Below are positions 57,588 through 60,096 of a DNA stretch of 60,096 bases, one piece after another. How positions within the stretch are numbered: the stretch's first letter is position 1; the number at the start of each line of letters is the position of its first letter. A program made the translations under genes and the position numbers. Location of the stretch: the IMG/VR virus record IMGVR_UViG_3300020450_000024, positions 1-60,096 of that record. One strand, 5' to 3'. The notes below the pieces were generated by a model that had not been told where the DNA came from, made no database searches, and saw only the letters and a program-made list of their open reading frames with translations. Source of the DNA: a virus.

Positions 57588-58631
57588 ATGGCAATTAGTT
57601 ACAATCCCTTTGAATCAGATTACGGTTTTAAAAGTCCAGGCTTTTCTGTAGACATTAACGGAAATGTTACTCTTAGAAGTGTTACATATACATTAGAACA
57701 AGAAGAAGCGGCAGTTGATAATCAATTTATTGTTAGACAATTAGGTGCTGTTCCTTCAGCAGAATTTACTATAGATAATCAATATGTCGAAGGAACAGAA
57801 GACGTATTAGAAAATAATCCAACTCTTACATTAACACGAGGTACAACTTATTCATTTAAACTAATGACGTTACCTCAACTTACATTTAGTTTATTTTTTA
57901 AATCAGATGACAACCCTATTGTGAATTTAAGTGGCATAGGAAACTGTGCTTACTACAATGATGGTGTAAGTCATACTACAAGCGGCGAACCAGCAGTTAC
58001 TACAACAGGCGAACAAGCACAAACAAAAGCAAATGATGTAATGACACTTAATTTAAGTCCAACTGCACCTGCACAAATTTTTTATGGAAACGCAGATGGA
58101 AGTGTGTTTGGTACAATTAACACTGTTGACCCTACTATAACTGGTGTAGGTAGTTTTAGTAGTTTGCTAGTAACAGGTGATGTTACTATGCAAGGTCAAG
58201 ATGCAGATTTAGTATTTTCACCACAAGGCGCATATGGTACTGTAACAATTAATCCAGCAGGTGAAGGTACTATGAGTAACATGAATGTAAACGCATTAAC
58301 AATGACTGCTAGTGAAAATGTTACATTTAATGGTGCAAATGCTAATCTAATACTTGCTCCAACCGGTACAGGTGCTATAACACTTACTAGTTCAGCCGCA
58401 GGCACAATTAACAATATGAGCATAGGACAAACCACTCCTAAAGATGGTTCGTTCTTAAACTTAAATGCCAGTTCTGGGTTAAATAACACTGTAATTGGAG
58501 ATGTAACACCCAAGAATGCTACGTTTACATCAGCAGTTGCACAATCGACTCCAACAACGGAGTTACAGGTAACAAATAAAAAGTATGTTGACAGTAAGGC
58601 AACCGCACTAGCGATTGCATTAGGAGTATAA
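57588..58631 (+). CDS. Tail-fibre protein (347 aa) with degenerate cupredoxin-like segment
   Basis: Opens 'MAISYNPFESDYGFKSPGFS' and 'VDINGNVTLRSVTYTLEQEE'. Residues ~80-180 ('TLTLTRGTTYSFKLMTLPQL' to 'APAQIFYGNADGSVFGTI') have the strand order of the cupredoxin-like inserts of the giant fibre but lack the Cys, His and Met ligands. Then come beta-solenoid turns ('DADLVFSPQGAYGTVTINPA', 'NANLILAPTGTGAITLT') and a C-terminal 'LQVTNKKYVDSKATALAIAL', the common fibre end. Likely a shorter fibre of the same distal complex. Confidence 0.7.
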   Translation: MAISYNPFESDYGFKSPGFSVDINGNVTLRSVTYTLEQEEAAVDNQFIVRQLGAVPSAEFTIDNQYVEGTEDVLENNPTLTLTRGTTYSFKLMTLPQLTFSLFFKSDDNPIVNLSGIGNCAYYNDGVSHTTSGEPAVTTTGEQAQTKANDVMTLNLSPTAPAQIFYGNADGSVFGTINTVDPTITGVGSFSSLLVTGDVTMQGQDADLVFSPQGAYGTVTINPAGEGTMSNMNVNALTMTASENVTFNGANANLILAPTGTGAITLTSSAAGTINNMSIGQTTPKDGSFLNLNASSGLNNTVIGDVTPKNATFTSAVAQSTPTTELQVTNKKYVDSKATALAIALGV

Positions 58632-58637
58632 AAGTAA

Positions 58638-60096
58638 ATGGCTAAAAGAAAACTTAATGAATACGTATTCCAAACAGGTATTCCATTTTCTGGTAATAGA
58701 CGTCCTAATGCGTACTATCTAATTCAGAACAATGTTGAATTTATTAAAGATGAAGTACGTGCTTACATTAATGATAACATAACTAGATCATCTGCAACAC
58801 ATACGTTTTCACCTACAAATGCTACATACGATCCAACTACTGGATTAATGGTAGTAACGATTGGTGCACATAATTTATTACCAGGTGACCAAGTAGAGTT
58901 TGCTACAGGTTCTATTACATTTACAACTGCCCAAGACGGTGGTGCAACTCAATATGCTTATCCAAGAGCAACAGGTGCCGGTACAACAACAGGTTGGGAT
59001 CCATGGTATAATAGACCTGTTGTAATTACAGCAACTGATTCTACAACAATTACTTGTAAAGTTGGAAAAACATTAAACCAAACTGAACACACTTTTGTAA
59101 GTGCTACTGCAAGTTCAATTGTTAATACATTTAAAGATTATGTAAATGATAGTAATGATAAATGTGAAAGAGATATGGGTTACAACCTTATTGGAGGCGA
59201 CCCAAAAAATCCTGTACAAAATCAACCAGGCGGTTTATTATATGATTTAAGATACAACGGTAATGAACAAGGTAGATATCTTGCTTCAACATATTGGGAC
59301 GGAACTATTCCACAGATTGATGGTGATAGAAATCCTGAACGTGCGGCAAAACAATTTTGTACTTGGCTTATTCAAACTCATATATTAACAAACGTTGCAT
59401 ACACTACAAAACAAAGTCCAGTTGATACTACACAACATATTAATGAAGAATATGTTACTGAAGCAGATGCAGGTGCAAAGGTTGAAGAAATTTTAGATGA
59501 TATAATCGGAAACGTAATTTATTTTGGACTAGATAATATTCCAGCATTAGCCAATGCACAAGTTTCAAGTGTAAGATTCCCAACTAAAGTAACTTTAGAT
59601 AACGTGCTTTTAATTACAAACACTTCTACTAACGAAGTGCTGTTTAATTTTAGTGATCCAACAGCAGGTGGTGATACTCAGTATGTTACAAATTCAATTG
59701 AATTTACTCCTGGGTTTGAATATTTTAGAAAATTTTTAGAAAATACTGATACTATTACAACAGTATTTTTTGATAAGTCAACTGAAAATAGAACTTATCT
59801 TACAAACGCAAGAAAATTAATCTCAGATAATAAAGAATTTATTAAAGATGAAGCAGTTGCTTGGCTACAAGATAAAGTTGCTAACGCAACAGGTGGATCA
59901 ACTTTTGATGGATATACTTTTACAAATGCATTAGTTGAAAGAGATACAGGATCTGAGATAGATGGTTTCCTTCATGATATGCAATATGGCGGAAATGAAA
60001 AGACAAGATTACAAGGAAGTAAATTCTGGGATGGTCCTACTCCGCTTATATCAGGAACAAGAATTGCAGAAAAAGAATTAAAAGAATTTGTAAGAG
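58638..60096 (+). CDS. Large structural/fibre protein, N-terminal part (cut by window edge)
   Basis: ATG at 58638 after GGAGTATAAAAGTAA; the frame stays open for 486 codons to the end of the window. N-terminus 'MAKRKLNEYVFQTGIPFSGN' and 'RRPNAYYLIQNNVEFIKDEV'. A beta-sandwich domain ('LMVVTIGAHNLLPGDQVEFA' to 'LNQTEHTFVSATA') matches the one inside the 42506 fibre. A helical repeat follows twice ('NDKCERDMGYNLIG', 'YDLRYNGNEQGRYLA', 'WDGTIPQIDGD'; then 'FIKDEAVAWLQDKV' and 'EIDGFLHDMQYGGNEKTRL'). The same repeat is found twice in the 42506 fibre. Probably a long structural protein of the tail/fibre network. Confidence 0.75.
   Translation, partial: MAKRKLNEYVFQTGIPFSGNRRPNAYYLIQNNVEFIKDEVRAYINDNITRSSATHTFSPTNATYDPTTGLMVVTIGAHNLLPGDQVEFATGSITFTTAQDGGATQYAYPRATGAGTTTGWDPWYNRPVVITATDSTTITCKVGKTLNQTEHTFVSATASSIVNTFKDYVNDSNDKCERDMGYNLIGGDPKNPVQNQPGGLLYDLRYNGNEQGRYLASTYWDGTIPQIDGDRNPERAAKQFCTWLIQTHILTNVAYTTKQSPVDTTQHINEEYVTEADAGAKVEEILDDIIGNVIYFGLDNIPALANAQVSSVRFPTKVTLDNVLLITNTSTNEVLFNFSDPTAGGDTQYVTNSIEFTPGFEYFRKFLENTDTITTVFFDKSTENRTYLTNARKLISDNKEFIKDEAVAWLQDKVANATGGSTFDGYTFTNALVERDTGSEIDGFLHDMQYGGNEKTRLQGSKFWDGPTPLISGTRIAEKELKEFVR

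Overview
This window is part of the genome of a lytic T4-like myovirus (Straboviridae/Kyanoviridae-type gene set), most likely from a marine host. Direct evidence: recognisable T4 core genes in T4-like clusters (baseplate gp5, gp53 and gp48/54-like; late sigma factor gp55; recombination nuclease gp47/gp46; gp26-like hub protein; portal gp20, prohead protease gp21, scaffold gp22, major capsid gp23), many T4-type late promoters (NNTAAATA), and an A+T-rich composition. The tail-fibre architecture (pectin-lyase-like beta-helices, CBM5/12-like repeats, cupredoxin-like domains) resembles T4-like cyanophages and SAR11 (Pelagibacter) phages. A SAR11 or other marine alphaproteobacterial host is an inference.

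Layout. 1-4565 (minus): a translationally coupled baseplate operon, gp48/54-like > gp53 > 860-aa hub protein > gp5 (cut by the window edge). 4595-9358 (plus): an early/middle-type operon of gp55, gp47, gp46, a SufE-like protein, a small protein and a GIY-YIG nuclease. It is driven by two sigma70 promoters that match consensus exactly. 9359-9770 holds no credible gene but a string of stable hairpins (candidate structured RNA). 9771-14048: a small minus gene, two large unknown probable structural genes, and a minus gp26-like gene with a possible -1 frameshift into a second short gene. 14119-22923: tape-measure candidate, portal, small head genes, protease, scaffold and major capsid protein, ending in a strong intrinsic terminator. 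23015-23294: a second candidate RNA with its own sigma70-like promoter. 23308-60096: a very long tail-fibre/adhesin region. It contains two giant fibres (2208 and 1807 aa), two beta-helix fibres, several small beta proteins, three Cys/Gly-rich paralogues interleaved with two tail-assembly-chaperone-like proteins, and a four-gene enzyme cassette (nitrilase-family hydrolase, GT9-like glycosyltransferase, SGNH-like hydrolase, NodU-type carbamoyltransferase).

How it fits together. Host RNA polymerase would read the two consensus promoters early, giving gp55 and gp47/46. gp55 would then redirect polymerase to the many NNTAAATA late promoters in front of the structural genes. One of these lies back to back with, and overlaps, the gp55 early promoter. 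Three late promoters sit exactly 5 nt before an ATG, which predicts leaderless late mRNAs. The enzyme cassette also has late promoters, which suggests that it modifies virion or cell-surface glycans at assembly time.

The most striking whole-window signal is what is missing. Reading by eye I found no AGCT and no GCWGC (GCAGC/GCTGC) in 60 kb, although GCGGC and GCCGC are common. Ala-Ala pairs are encoded almost only with GCG or GCC as the first codon. The Cys-rich adhesin array (23 Cys in each of three paralogues by my count) is the most unusual protein system here.
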